Positions 37,108 through 45,840 of a stretch of 64,000 bases of DNA are shown piece by piece; position 1 is the stretch's first letter; each line of letters starts with the position of its first letter. The notes below the pieces were generated by a model. That model did not search any database. It saw only the letters and a program-made list of their open reading frames with translations, and was not told the DNA's origin. Source of the stretch: WVYX01 sp039592335. GTDB lineage: Bacteria > Gemmatimonadota > Gemmatimonadetes > Gemmatimonadales > GWC2-71-9. A program made the translations under genes and the position numbers. Location: the NCBI GenBank assembly GCA_039592335.1, contig JBDHBX010000016.1, positions 3,418 to 67,417 on the forward strand, in the 5' to 3' direction.

Positions 37108-38186
37108 TCCCGCGCATCCTGGACCGCTATCTCGTCAAGGAGTGGGTCAAGATCTTCGTGCTCGCGGGGCTGGGGCTTCCGCTGTTCGTCATCATCATCG
37201 AGCTCGCGGAGAACCTGGACCAATACCTCATCATGGACCTCGAGCCGGCGGCAATCGCGCTGGGGTACTTCTTCAGCCTGCCCGACCGGATCTTCCTCAT
37301 CCTCCCCGCCGCCGTGCTGTACGCCACGGTGTTCAGCGTCGGGAACATGAATCGGCACTCCGAGCTCACCGCCGCCAAGGCGTCGGGCCGCGGCATGCAC
37401 CGGGTCGTGCTCCCGGTGCTCTTCGCCGCCACCATGGCGGCGGCGTTGGGGCTCGTGATCGGCGAGCTGGCACCGCCCGCGACGCGGCGCCAGCTGGAGC
37501 TACTGGGGGAGGAACAGCGCCGCTCTCAGACCTCGCGCTACAACTTCGTGTACCGGGCCGAGGAGGGATGGGTTTATCAGGTCCGGCAACTCAACACCAC
37601 GCGCTACCAGATGCGGGATGTGGTGCTCGAGCGAGAGGGAACCGGCACCGAGTACCCCACGCTCGCCGTGCAGGCGCGTCGTGCCCAGTGGGATACGACC
37701 GAAGGACGCTGGACGCTCTCCAACGGTCGCTTCCGCGTGATCAGCGGGGCACCGACCGAGATGGCATTCGCCTTCGACTCGATGCGGATGCGCAGCCTGG
37801 TGGAGTATCCCGCCGACCTATTGGTGGAACCCAAGAAGCCCCAGGAGATGCGCTACGGCGAGCTGCGGCGCTACGTGGACGCCCTGGAACGCTCGGGGGG
37901 CGACGGGCGGCTGCTGCGTGTGGAGCTGGCGCTCAAGCTCGCCGTGCCCTTCACGTGCATCATCATCGCGTTCTTCTCGATCCCGTTCGTGGCCGGCGGG
38001 CCGCGCGTGAGCGGCGCCTGGGGGGTCGCCGTTGCCCTGGCGACCTCCATCGTGTTCCTGGTGCTGGTGCAGCTCTCCCGCACCGTCGGCTCCGGGGGGC
38101 TCATCCCGCCGACCCTGGCAGCCTGGGTGCCCAACATCGCGTTCGGCGTGACCGGACTGTGGATGTTTCGGCGAGCACCCACCTAG
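37104..38186 (+). CDS. LptF/LptG-family permease (second copy, LptG-like)
   Basis: A 360-aa protein of standard YjgP/YjgQ length. IPRILDRYLVKEWVKIFVLAG opens TM1; ELTAAKASGRGMHRVV is the LptB-contacting coupling helix. A beta-jellyroll periplasmic domain lies at about 130-260, followed by three C-terminal TM helices. The GTG start overlaps the first permease's stop as GTGA, so the pair is co-translated as a heterodimer. An open frame extends upstream of this GTG but is shadow of the first gene. LptB is not in the window. Confidence 0.9.
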   Translation: MIPRILDRYLVKEWVKIFVLAGLGLPLFVIIIELAENLDQYLIMDLEPAAIALGYFFSLPDRIFLILPAAVLYATVFSVGNMNRHSELTAAKASGRGMHRVVLPVLFAATMAAALGLVIGELAPPATRRQLELLGEEQRRSQTSRYNFVYRAEEGWVYQVRQLNTTRYQMRDVVLEREGTGTEYPTLAVQARRAQWDTTEGRWTLSNGRFRVISGAPTEMAFAFDSMRMRSLVEYPADLLVEPKKPQEMRYGELRRYVDALERSGGDGRLLRVELALKLAVPFTCIIIAFFSIPFVAGGPRVSGAWGVAVALATSIVFLVLVQLSRTVGSGGLIPPTLAAWVPNIAFGVTGLWMFRRAPT

Positions 38187-38207
38187 GCGGACACCCACTC
38201 AAAGAAG

Positions 38208-38236
38208 AAGCGGGGGCTCGTAGGAGCCCCCGCTTT
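38208..38236 (+). terminator. Rho-independent terminator after lptF-lptG
   Basis: A 12-bp perfect stem (AAGCGGGGGCTC/GAGCCCCCGCTT) with a 4-nt GTAG loop, 21 bp past the permease stop. The tail is short (T at 38234-38236 only). Confidence 0.75.
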
Positions 38237-38320
38237 GCACTCGCGGCACCTGTGTTGGCAGCCCGGCAGCCGGCCACTAGCTTGGGGCAATTCGCCGCCA
38301 ACCCTGGACCGGGGACGCAC

Positions 38321-39748
38321 ATGGCATCCTACGGCTGGCTGTCCATCCTCCCGCCGGTGGTCGCGATCGGGCTCGCGATCAAGACCAAACAGGTTTACCT
38401 CTCGCTCGCGCTCTTCGTGTGGCTGGGGTGGACCATCATGAGCGGCTGGAACCCGGTAGCCGGTCTCATCGAGTCGGTCAACGTCTACGTTGACGCCGTG
38501 ACCGACCTCGACAACGCGCGGGTCCTCATGTTCAGCGTGCTCATCGGGTCCATGATCACGCTCACCCAGGCCTCCGGCGGCATGGAGGGCTTCGTGCAGC
38601 GTGTGGAACGGTGGGGGGTCGCCCGCTCACGGCGCTCCGTGGGACTCCTCACCGTGGGCGTGAGCATGGCGGTCTTTCTCGAGTCCAACTTCGGCCTCCT
38701 CGTGTCGGGCTCGGTGGCACGCCCCCTGTACGACAAGTGCCGCATCTCCCGGGAGAAGCTGAGCTACATCATCGACGCGACCTGCTCGCCCAAGTGCATC
38801 CTCATCGGCAGCCTGCTGCCGCTGAACGCGTGGGGCGCGTACGTGGTCGCGCTGCTGGCGGCGCAGGACGTCGAGCGGCCGGCGGCGCTGCTGATCGCCT
38901 CGGTGCCCCTGAACTTCTACAGCCTGCTGGCCATCCTGCTCGCCGTGTGGGTGGTGCTATCCGGGTGGAACCTGGGGTCCATGCGTGAGGCCGAGCGCCG
39001 CGTGGCCGAGGAGGGCAAGCTCCTGCGCGACGGAGCCAAGCCGCTCATCTCCGAGGAGGTCTCCCAAGAGCGGGCCAAGGAAGGTGTGCCGAAGCGGGCA
39101 ATCAACATGGTGCTCCCCATCGCAGCCATGGTGCTCATGGTGCCGGTCGTGCTCTGGCTCACCGGGGACGGCGACCTCTCCAGCGGCAGTGGCTCCCAGG
39201 CGGTGCTCTGGGGGGTGATCGTCGGCGTGCTGGTCGCGGTGGCCTCCTACCGACTCCAGGGCATCCTGACGATCCAGGAGTCGACGGAGGAGATCATCAA
39301 GGGAATCCAGGGACTCGTGCCGCTGGTGATCGTCCTCTCGCTGGCCTTTGCCATCGGCGCTACCACCCGCTCCCTCGGCACCGGCGTGTTCGTCGCCCAG
39401 GCGGCCCAGGCCACGCTCGCGACGGGACTCATTCCCGCCGTCGTGTTCCTGCTCGCCTGCTTCATCGCATTCTCGACGGGTACGTCGTGGGGCACCTTTG
39501 CCATCATGATCCCGATCGTGATCCCCATGGTGGAGTTGCTCGGGCTCAACGGCCCACTCGCGATCGCGGCGGCGCTCGGGGGCGGGATTTTCGGCGATCA
39601 CTGCTCGCCCATCTCCGACACGACCATCGTGGCCTCGATGGCGTCGGCCACCGACCACATCGACCACGTCCGCACGCAGCTGCCGTACGCACTGCTGGCG
39701 GCAGCGGCGGCGACCGTCCTGTTCCTGGTTTTCGGGTTCGTGCTTTGA
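38321..39748 (+). CDS. NhaC-family Na+/H+ antiporter
   Basis: A 475-aa transporter with about 11-12 TM helices. Family motifs are SNFGLLVSGSVARPLYDK, the broken-helix IGSLLPLNAWGAYV, FIAFSTGTSWGTFAIMIP and GGGIFGDHCSPISDTTIVAS near the C-terminus. The ATG at 38321-38323 was chosen after a GGGGA site; the long open frame upstream is shadow of the permeases. It lies between two hairpins and appears monocistronic. The exact ion or substrate is uncertain (some relatives move dicarboxylates or amino acids). Confidence 0.85.
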   Translation: MASYGWLSILPPVVAIGLAIKTKQVYLSLALFVWLGWTIMSGWNPVAGLIESVNVYVDAVTDLDNARVLMFSVLIGSMITLTQASGGMEGFVQRVERWGVARSRRSVGLLTVGVSMAVFLESNFGLLVSGSVARPLYDKCRISREKLSYIIDATCSPKCILIGSLLPLNAWGAYVVALLAAQDVERPAALLIASVPLNFYSLLAILLAVWVVLSGWNLGSMREAERRVAEEGKLLRDGAKPLISEEVSQERAKEGVPKRAINMVLPIAAMVLMVPVVLWLTGDGDLSSGSGSQAVLWGVIVGVLVAVASYRLQGILTIQESTEEIIKGIQGLVPLVIVLSLAFAIGATTRSLGTGVFVAQAAQATLATGLIPAVVFLLACFIAFSTGTSWGTFAIMIPIVIPMVELLGLNGPLAIAAALGGGIFGDHCSPISDTTIVASMASATDHIDHVRTQLPYALLAAAAATVLFLVFGFVL

Positions 39749-39861
39749 GCTGACGGGATGAGGCGGCAGCGGGCCCGCACCGGAGACCCGACCCCACTAC
39801 TCCCGATCCGACGGCGCCCCTCTCTTGTCGGCGCCGGGGCGGCCCTGCAGTTTCAGCCCCT

Positions 39862-40788
39862 ATGAAGACACTCCGCACGTTGGCATACGTCACGGCCGCG
39901 TTCGCCTTCACCATCATCGTGCTCGGCTTCGTGGTGCGCATTACCGAGTCGGGCATGGGGTGCGGCGACGACTGGCCGCTCTGCAACGGCAGGATCATCC
40001 CCGCGTTCGACAACGCCCAGACGGTGGTCGAGTTCGCACACCGGCTGGCCGTGCTGGGGCTCACGGCCCTCACGGTGGTGACGGCGGTTTACGCCTACAA
40101 ACTGCGCGGGTCTCCGGGGGGCTCGGGCCCCGGCGGGACCCTCCGCCCGGCGATGCTGGCGGTGGTCCTGCTGGTAGTGCAATCCCTGCTGGGGGCCGTC
40201 ACAGTGAAGCTGGAGCTCCCACCGCACACCGTGATTCTCCACCTCGGCGCGGGGCTCGGCCTGCTGGCCGCCTTGGTCGTGTTGGGTTTGCGAGCCAGCG
40301 TCCACGCGGGGAGCACGGCTCCGCCGCCCGGAATCGCGACCGGACGGGGGGGCATCATCGGCGCGACGGTGCTCGCCGCGGCCGTCATCTTGATGGGGGG
40401 GATGGTGGCCACTACCGGGGCGGCTCCGGCCTGCCAGGGCTTCCCCCTGTGCAATGGACAGCTCTGGCCCACCGCGAACGCGACCGGTCTGCCGCACATC
40501 CACTGGACGCATCGCCTGCTCGCCTACGCCCTCTTCTTCCACCTGATCGGCATGGGGCTGGGGTTGAGGCGCAAACAGGTGGCGCGGCGCGTTCAGGACG
40601 CAGCCTGGATCGTGGCGGGCCTCGGCGTGGCACAGGTCATCGTGGGCGCCGTCATGGTGCTGTCGCTGCTCATGCCCGTGTGGCGCGCGCTACACGCGGC
40701 ACTGGGCACGGCGATCTGGGTCGGCTTGGTCTACCTGTTGTGGCTCGCGCCGAAGGCGCCGGCCGCGGCCGCGAGCTCCGACACCTGA
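39862..40788 (+). CDS. ctaA: Heme A synthase (CtaA/COX15)
   Basis: A 308-aa, eight-TM protein that oxidises heme O to heme A for aa3-type oxidases. Conserved features are RITESGMGCGDDWPLCNG, an EFAHRL heme ligand His, LHLGAGLGLL in the first half, and the mirror-image CQGFPLC, HWTHRLLAY and LHAALGTAIWV in the second half. Two Cys pairs (CGDDWPLC and CQGFPLC) are characteristic of the CtaA type. The oxidase genes are not in the window. Confidence 0.93.
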   Translation: MKTLRTLAYVTAAFAFTIIVLGFVVRITESGMGCGDDWPLCNGRIIPAFDNAQTVVEFAHRLAVLGLTALTVVTAVYAYKLRGSPGGSGPGGTLRPAMLAVVLLVVQSLLGAVTVKLELPPHTVILHLGAGLGLLAALVVLGLRASVHAGSTAPPPGIATGRGGIIGATVLAAAVILMGGMVATTGAAPACQGFPLCNGQLWPTANATGLPHIHWTHRLLAYALFFHLIGMGLGLRRKQVARRVQDAAWIVAGLGVAQVIVGAVMVLSLLMPVWRALHAALGTAIWVGLVYLLWLAPKAPAAAASSDT

Positions 40789-40794
40789 CGCAGC

Positions 40795-40820
40795 GGGGCC
40801 GGGCAAGCACGCCCGGCCCC
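40795..40820. terminator. Bidirectional-type hairpin between ctaA and the M24 gene
   Basis: A perfect 10-bp stem (GGGGCCGGGC/GCCCGGCCCC) with a 6-nt loop in the 62-bp gap between convergent genes. No T-run on either side, so it could act for both strands but weakly. Confidence 0.5.
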
Positions 40821-40850
40821 GGTACGATCCACTCCGTTTGCGGCGACGGC

Positions 40851-42017
40851 TCACACGATCAGGTCGGTCTGCGGCACGGCCGGAGTCACCTCGGGCCCGT
40901 CCGGCCCTAGCACCACGTTGATCTCGCTGCGCACGCCGAACCGTCCCGGCAGGTAGATCCCCGGCTCCACCGAGAAGGCCACTCCCTCCAGGAGCTCCCG
41001 CACATCGTGCGTCTCGAAGTCGTCCAGGTGCGGGCCCGAGCCGTGCAGATCGAGGTCGATCGAGTGCCCGGTCCGGTGGGTGAACGCTTCACCATAGCCT
41101 GCTGCCGTGATCACGTCGCGCGACACGTTGTCGAGCACCGCCCCACTCAGTTTCTCCCCGCTGCGGGGGGCCTGGCGGAGCCGCTCCACCACGGCGTCGC
41201 GGGCGCCGCGCACCGTCTCCCACACGGTCACGACCTCGTCGGGCGGCGTGCCGGTGAACGCCATCCACGTCTGGTCGGCCCACACCGTCTTGGGCGACGG
41301 ACGCGCCCACAGATCCAATAGCACCACTTCGTCGGCCGCCAGCGTGCGGTCCGTGGACTCGTTGGGCGAGTAGTGCGGGTCCGCCGCGTGCGGGCCGAAG
41401 GCCACGATGGGCGGGTCCTCGGTCTGGAGCCCTGCCCCCGCGAGCTGCTCCAGCACGCTGCGCTGCACCGCCACCTCGGTGGCCGTCCCCACCTGCTGAA
41501 TCACCAGCCTGAGGGTGCCGCGGGCAATCTCAGCAATCGCCTCCGCCGCTCGGCGGTGGTCCTCCAGCTCGGTCGTCGACCAGCGCGAGGCGAACTCGGT
41601 GACCAGGGGTGCGGACGGAAGCAGGGTGGCACCCAGGCGTTTCAGCAGCTCGACCACGCCACCGGGTACCATGTCGAGGTAGGGCACCGCGTTCTCCGGT
41701 GAGATCTCCATGGCGACCCGCCGGCCCCGCACGAGCGACGTGAGGTGCTGGTGCAGCTCCTGCCAGGTCGTGTACGTGTTGTACTCACCGGGGAAGTCAC
41801 CCACCGCGGGGCGGTCGATGTTGCTCACCACCAGCTGCGGCGGCCCTACAGCGGGGAGCCAGATGAAGAGACGGCGAGTGAGCATTCCCGTCTCCCCCAG
41901 CATCCTCCGCGCAATCGGATTGCCGTCGTGGAAGTCGTACACCAACCACCCGTCGAGGCCGCGTTGCTTCAGCGTGGCGCCGAGGGCATCGAAATCGAAA
42001 GCCTGTAATGTGCTCAT
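40851..42017 (-). CDS. M24-family metallopeptidase (Xaa-Pro aminopeptidase-like)
   Basis: A 388-aa cytoplasmic pita-bread-fold enzyme. An N-terminal creatinase-like domain (about 1-150) precedes the catalytic domain with five metal ligands: Asp in LLDLWA, Asp in VWADQTWM, His in THRTGHSIDLDLHG, Glu in FSVEPGIYLPG and Glu in GVRSEINVV. The ATG at 42015-42017 has GAGGAA 7 nt upstream. It probably trims X-Pro peptides. The frame upstream of this ATG is shadow of the next gene. Confidence 0.9.
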   Translation of the reverse strand: MSTLQAFDFDALGATLKQRGLDGWLVYDFHDGNPIARRMLGETGMLTRRLFIWLPAVGPPQLVVSNIDRPAVGDFPGEYNTYTTWQELHQHLTSLVRGRRVAMEISPENAVPYLDMVPGGVVELLKRLGATLLPSAPLVTEFASRWSTTELEDHRRAAEAIAEIARGTLRLVIQQVGTATEVAVQRSVLEQLAGAGLQTEDPPIVAFGPHAADPHYSPNESTDRTLAADEVVLLDLWARPSPKTVWADQTWMAFTGTPPDEVVTVWETVRGARDAVVERLRQAPRSGEKLSGAVLDNVSRDVITAAGYGEAFTHRTGHSIDLDLHGSGPHLDDFETHDVRELLEGVAFSVEPGIYLPGRFGVRSEINVVLGPDGPEVTPAVPQTDLIV

Positions 42018-42027
42018 CTGAGGTTCC

Positions 42028-42654
42028 TCACCGCGCGCTCGCCGTGTGCCAGCGGCAGCTGGACGCGCTCTTGGCTCGGCAGGTCTCGTGCAACACCGCC
42101 CCGTCGAAGTCGGTGAATGTCCGCAGGATGGCCGCCATGGCGGATCCGTACAGCCCGCAGGCGCTCCCGTCGGTCGTGGCGTCTGCGGAGGGCGCATCGC
42201 CCGCCACCGCAACGAGCTGCCCCTCCGACCGCACCAGTTCCACATCCAGCACCTCCCACACCACCTGCCGCACCAGCCGCATCCCGAGGCGATGGCGTGC
42301 GAACCTGGGGAGTACCCGCCTCAAGCCACGAGACAGTGGCGAGACCCGCGCCGTACCGAGCCGTGCCGCCCTCCGGCCGGCGTCCGCAAAGACCATCCCG
42401 GCATCCGTGCGCCGCCCCGCCAGCCGCAGCAGGGCCGTCGCCTCGGCCCGATCGACCCGCAGGTTCCTCCGGGCCATGCGCCGAAAGCGGTCGATCTGCA
42501 TGGCCACTGTCCGACTCGTGCCGAGCCGCTTCGCAGCGACCTCGCGACGGAACTCTTCCGATTCGTCGGGCGGGGGCGAATCCAGGTGCTGCATCGCCTC
42601 GAGCACCGACAGCGGAACGATCGCGTGAACCGGACGGCCGGGTTGGGTGTTCAT
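42028..42654 (-). CDS. V4R-domain-like protein (unknown role)
   Basis: A 208-aa protein with no signal peptide. The C-terminus reads CGLYGSAMAAILRTFTDFDGA, followed by HETCRAKSASSCRW, matching the V4R small-molecule-binding fold (a Glu/His-Cys-x-A-x-G-x-x-C-x-F type ending). The N-terminal 90 residues are helical and Arg-rich. The ATG at 42652-42654 gives MNTQPGRPVHAIV; an upstream frame is shadow of the sigma-factor region. It is divergent from the sigma factor, so could be an associated sensor. Identification is by motif only. Confidence 0.5.
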   Translation of the reverse strand: MNTQPGRPVHAIVPLSVLEAMQHLDSPPPDESEEFRREVAAKRLGTSRTVAMQIDRFRRMARRNLRVDRAEATALLRLAGRRTDAGMVFADAGRRAARLGTARVSPLSRGLRRVLPRFARHRLGMRLVRQVVWEVLDVELVRSEGQLVAVAGDAPSADATTDGSACGLYGSAMAAILRTFTDFDGAVLHETCRAKSASSCRWHTASAR

Positions 42655-42762
42655 GGAAGGAGTGAGATAACCGGTGGATTCGGCGCGGAAGTTAGCCCAA
42701 GGTCTGGCACGATACCAGAGCCGTTGCGCCGATTGGGTCGCAAGGCGATTGTATGCTGCATC

Positions 42763-43332
42763 GTGGCTACCGAAGCTGACCGGCGCCGCTTCGAGGAGGA
42801 GGCGCTGCCCCACCTCGACACCGTCTACCGTGTGGCTCTCCGCCTGTCGGGAAACGAGACCCAGGCCGAGGACCTCACCCAGGAGACGATGCTCAAGGCC
42901 TTCCGGTCATGGCACCAATACCGCCCCGGCACGAATGTCCGGGCGTGGCTGCTGACCATCCTGCGCCACACGTTCATCAACGAGTACCGCAAGGCCAAGC
43001 GGGCGGCGACCGAAGTGGACGTCACACATCTCGAGCCGTTCACGGTGTTCCACCATGTGCAGGACGCCGATCCTGAAGGGACCTTCTTCAATCAACTCGT
43101 GGACGAGGACGTCCTGAAGGCGATCGACCGCCTGCCGGATGAATTTCGGGAGACCCTCGTATTGAGCGACGTGGAGGGGCTTCCCTACGCCGAGATCGCC
43201 AAGATCACGGAGGTGCCGGTCGGAACGGTGAAGTCGCGTCTGTTCCGGGCGCGGCAGGCGCTCCAGAAGGAGCTCCACGACTACGCCGTGGAGATGGGGT
43301 ACATCAAAGGGCGGAAGGAAGGGGACGCATGA
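42763..43332 (+). CDS. ECF RNA polymerase sigma factor
   Basis: A 189-aa group-4 sigma factor. Region 2 (about 12-80) includes AEDLTQETMLKAFRSWHQY and the -10-binding VRAWLLTILRHTFINEYRK. Region 4 (about 125-180) includes LPDEFRETLVLSDVEGLPYAEIA and the helix-turn-helix TVKSRLFRARQAL. The start is set at GTG 42763-42765 (VATEADRRRF); there is no clear ribosome-binding site and TTG at 42724 is an alternative. The next gene is a zinc anti-sigma factor overlapping by 4 bp, a SigR/RsrA-like redox-stress arrangement. Confidence 0.9.
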   Translation: MATEADRRRFEEEALPHLDTVYRVALRLSGNETQAEDLTQETMLKAFRSWHQYRPGTNVRAWLLTILRHTFINEYRKAKRAATEVDVTHLEPFTVFHHVQDADPEGTFFNQLVDEDVLKAIDRLPDEFRETLVLSDVEGLPYAEIAKITEVPVGTVKSRLFRARQALQKELHDYAVEMGYIKGRKEGDA

Positions 43333-43598
43333 CGGACCAACAGCCTCGAGACATCGACTGCGGCGAGGCACTCGATCGCCTGTATGAGTACATCGACAAG
43401 GAACTCACGCCGGTGCGCTCCGAGGAGGTGCGCATTCACCTCGAGCAGTGCGCCCCGTGCCTCGCCATCACCAACTTCGAGGACTCCTACGTGCGGTTCC
43501 TCGAGGCCCGCACCCGCGTCCAGGGAGCTCCCGAGGCACTGAAGAAGCGCATCCTCCAGCAGCTGCTGTTCGAGACTGGAGAGCACCAGGCTCGATGA
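43329..43598 (+). CDS. Zinc-binding (ZAS-type) anti-sigma factor, RsrA-like
   Basis: An 89-aa soluble protein with the ZAS signature: Cys in DIDCGEALDRLYEYIDKEL, then HLEQCAPC (H-x3-C-x2-C). In RsrA these hold zinc and a disulfide switch that releases the sigma factor on thiol oxidation. It overlaps the sigma gene as ATGA and the next gene as ATGA, so all three are coupled. Lack of a TM helix supports a cytoplasmic redox sensor. Confidence 0.85.
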   Translation: MTDQQPRDIDCGEALDRLYEYIDKELTPVRSEEVRIHLEQCAPCLAITNFEDSYVRFLEARTRVQGAPEALKKRILQQLLFETGEHQAR

Positions 43599-44356
43599 CG
43601 CCGGCGGCCGCGGTCGCGCTGGCCGCCGGGCTCGCCCTGGCTGGACGCGCGATCGGCTGGCTCACCCCGAGCGGGACCGTCGCCGCCGCCCTCGTGGGCG
43701 CGGCGATTTTCACAGGCGGCGGCCTACCGGGCGCCGCCCTGCTCGCCCTGTTCTTCGTCTCCGGCAGCGCCCTCACCTATCGGTCCGGCGCATCTCGCGC
43801 CGAGCTGCCCATGACTCAGCGGCACGGCCGCACCGGGCGGCAAGTGCTGGCCAACGGCGCCTGGGCCGCGGCCGGCGCCCTGCTCCTGACCGTCGGCGAG
43901 GCCGGCTGGGCGGTCATGGCGGGGGCCTTGGCCACCGCCCAGGCCGATACGTGGGCCACCGAGATCGGCGCGCGCGCGACCCGGCCGACCCGGCTGATCA
44001 CGTCAGGGCGACCCGTCACACCCGGCACGTCGGGAGGCGTGACGGCGCTGGGCACCGCCGGCGGGTTGCTGGGCGCCACGCTGATGGGCGGTCTGGCGGC
44101 GTTACTCGGGATCCCCACGGCCGTCGCCCTGGCAGCAGTCACCGGGGGCATCCTCGGCATGCTCGCCGACTCGGTCCTCGGCGCCACCCTTCAGGGGGTG
44201 TACTACTGCGACCGCTGCGCCATGCAAACCGAATGGGCCGTGCACCGCTGTGGCGAGCGGGCACGACCCGTACGTGGACTCCGATGGGTGGGAAACGACG
44301 GCGTGAACTTCGTGGCCACCGGGCTGGGAGCCGCGGTGGCCATCGCCCTCTACTGA
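43595..44356 (+). CDS. DUF92-family integral membrane protein
   Basis: A 253-aa protein with about six TM helices. Motifs are LTPSGTVAAALVG, AELPMTQRHGRTGRQVLANG, DTWATEIG and TSGGVTALGTAGG, as in the DUF92/TMEM19 family. Plant VTE6 of this family phosphorylates phytyl phosphate; the bacterial function is not settled. The ATG overlaps the anti-sigma stop by 4 bp, so it may be a target co-expressed with the sigma factor. A CRSC-like loop (YYCDRCAMQ) holds a Cys pair not needed in the family. Confidence 0.8.
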   Translation: MTPAAAVALAAGLALAGRAIGWLTPSGTVAAALVGAAIFTGGGLPGAALLALFFVSGSALTYRSGASRAELPMTQRHGRTGRQVLANGAWAAAGALLLTVGEAGWAVMAGALATAQADTWATEIGARATRPTRLITSGRPVTPGTSGGVTALGTAGGLLGATLMGGLAALLGIPTAVALAAVTGGILGMLADSVLGATLQGVYYCDRCAMQTEWAVHRCGERARPVRGLRWVGNDGVNFVATGLGAAVAIALY

Positions 44357-44460
44357 TCCTTGAACTTGGCCAACCGATACACGAGTGAGACGGCGTAAGC
44401 CAGCACTACGACCGCCGCGATGACATACGCGGCCACCATGTAGCCGCCGTTGTCAGGCAT
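44350..44460 (-). CDS. ccmD: CcmD, small heme-exporter subunit
   Basis: A 36-aa reading frame (MPDNGGYMVAAYVIAAVV, then a basic tail ending KFKDQ) with one TM helix and cytoplasmic positive charges, as in CcmD. The ATG lies 8 bp inside the ccmC 3' end and the stop overlaps the convergent DUF92 3' end by 7 bp. CcmD retains holo-CcmE release from the CcmABC complex. Small size makes similarity search weak; position and topology carry the call. Confidence 0.75.
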   Translation of the reverse strand: MPDNGGYMVAAYVIAAVVVLAYAVSLVYRLAKFKDQ

Positions 44461-45157
44461 TTGCATCGACCGTCTCCTCCTCCCGAATATCGCGCAGCAC
44501 TGTCAGCGCATGGCGCATGAGCAAGAAGCCGATGAACAGCGCCGTGAACACTCCGATCGAGATCAGCAGCGTGGTGAGCATGGCGCCGGGGAGCGACGGG
44601 CGCTCCGGCTTCAGGAGCACCGGCTCCGGATGCAGCGTGCGGAACCAGTACACCGTGACGTGAATGAAGGGCACCAGCGCGAGGGCCATCACACCCAGCA
44701 CCGCGGAGAACCTGGCCCGAATCTCGAAGTCGTTGAATGCACCCCGCAGCACGAGGTAGCCTACGAAGAGCAGGAAGATGAACAGCGTGGAGGTGAGCCG
44801 GGCGTCCCAGGTCCACCACGTGCCCCAGACCGGCTTTCCCCACAGCGGGCCAGTCGTGAGCATCACGACGGAGAACGCCACGCCCACCTCGGCCGACGAA
44901 CTGGCGACGAGGTCGAACTTGCGGTCCCTCGTGATGAGGTACAGCAGGCTGAGCAGCCCCGTCACCGCGAACGCCAGCAGTCCGGCCCAGGCGGCCGGGG
45001 CGTGAACATAGAAGATCTTCTGTGCAAGCCCCTGAAGTCGCTCGACCGGCGTGTAGACGAGGGCGCGAATGTACACCCCCGTCAGCCCCAGGAGCGCCAG
45101 TCCGGTGATCACGGTACCACGACGCGCGGACCGGATCGCTCGTTCACGGCGTGTCAT
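44453..45157 (-). CDS. ccmC: CcmC, heme transfer protein for cytochrome c maturation
   Basis: A 234-aa, six-TM protein. The tryptophan-rich heme-handling motif WGTWWTWDARLTS is present (near 113), with heme ligand His residues in IFYVHAPAAW and IHVTVYWFRTLH. It loads heme onto CcmE. Overlaps ccmB as ATGA and ccmD by 8 bp. CcmE, CcmF and the others are not in the window. Confidence 0.94.
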   Translation of the reverse strand: MTRRERAIRSARRGTVITGLALLGLTGVYIRALVYTPVERLQGLAQKIFYVHAPAAWAGLLAFAVTGLLSLLYLITRDRKFDLVASSSAEVGVAFSVVMLTTGPLWGKPVWGTWWTWDARLTSTLFIFLLFVGYLVLRGAFNDFEIRARFSAVLGVMALALVPFIHVTVYWFRTLHPEPVLLKPERPSLPGAMLTTLLISIGVFTALFIGFLLMRHALTVLRDIREEETVDANA

Positions 45158-45840
45158 TCTTCCAGAATCGCCTCGAAGAGAAGGAGTGAGAGAGTGAAGA
45201 AGATAATGACAAAGGCCGCCAGCATGCTAAGCCAGCCCGTCAACTCGTCGAACGGACGGAGCGCCACGATGCGCCGCGTGAGCTGCACGGCCGCGACGAT
45301 CGGCGGGAACAGGAACGGCAGCAGCAGCACCGGAAGCATCACCTCCGAGAACCGCGTGCGCACCACGATGGCGCTGAACAGGGTACCCACGGCCACGAAG
45401 CCCGTCGTGGCCAGGAATATCACCAGCAGCAGCAGTCCCAGCTGGCGCCAGAGGGGAACATCGTAGAAGAGAATGAACAACGGGAGCGACACCAGCTCCA
45501 CGATGCCCACGAACACCAGATTGCCCAGCACCTTCCCGAGGAAGATCGCCGTCGGCGTGGCCGGGCTGAGCCGCAGGCCGTCCACCGCCCGGTTCTCCCG
45601 CTCCAGCAGGAAGGCTCGGTTCAACCCGAGCATGCCCGCGAACGTGAACGTCACCCACAGCGCCCCCGGGGCGAGATCCAGATCGCTCACCGCCGTAGCG
45701 TCACGGGCGAAGTAGAGAATCGTGAGGACGAGGATCGCGAACACCAGGGACGAGAAGAGCGCGGTCTTCGTGCGCTGCTCGACCAGCAGGTCCTTGCCCG
45801 CCACCGCCAGGCACGCGCGCAGCGTGTCGTAGCTACTCAC
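45154..45840 (-). CDS. ccmB: CcmB, heme-exporter ABC permease
   Basis: A 228-aa six-TM permease. LVEQRTKTALFSSLVFAILV and LNRAFLLERENRAVDGLRLSP are the conserved CcmB cytoplasmic loop that meets CcmA. The GTG start overlaps the ccmA stop by 8 bp. Forms the ABC part of the Ccm complex. Confidence 0.93.
   Translation of the reverse strand: MSSYDTLRACLAVAGKDLLVEQRTKTALFSSLVFAILVLTILYFARDATAVSDLDLAPGALWVTFTFAGMLGLNRAFLLERENRAVDGLRLSPATPTAIFLGKVLGNLVFVGIVELVSLPLFILFYDVPLWRQLGLLLLVIFLATTGFVAVGTLFSAIVVRTRFSEVMLPVLLLPFLFPPIVAAVQLTRRIVALRPFDELTGWLSMLAAFVIIFFTLSLLLFEAILEE

Noticed and set aside
36824..38320. 499-residue extension upstream of the NhaC-type gene
   Set aside because: Shadow of the two Lpt permeases; crosses a terminator and lacks any motif.
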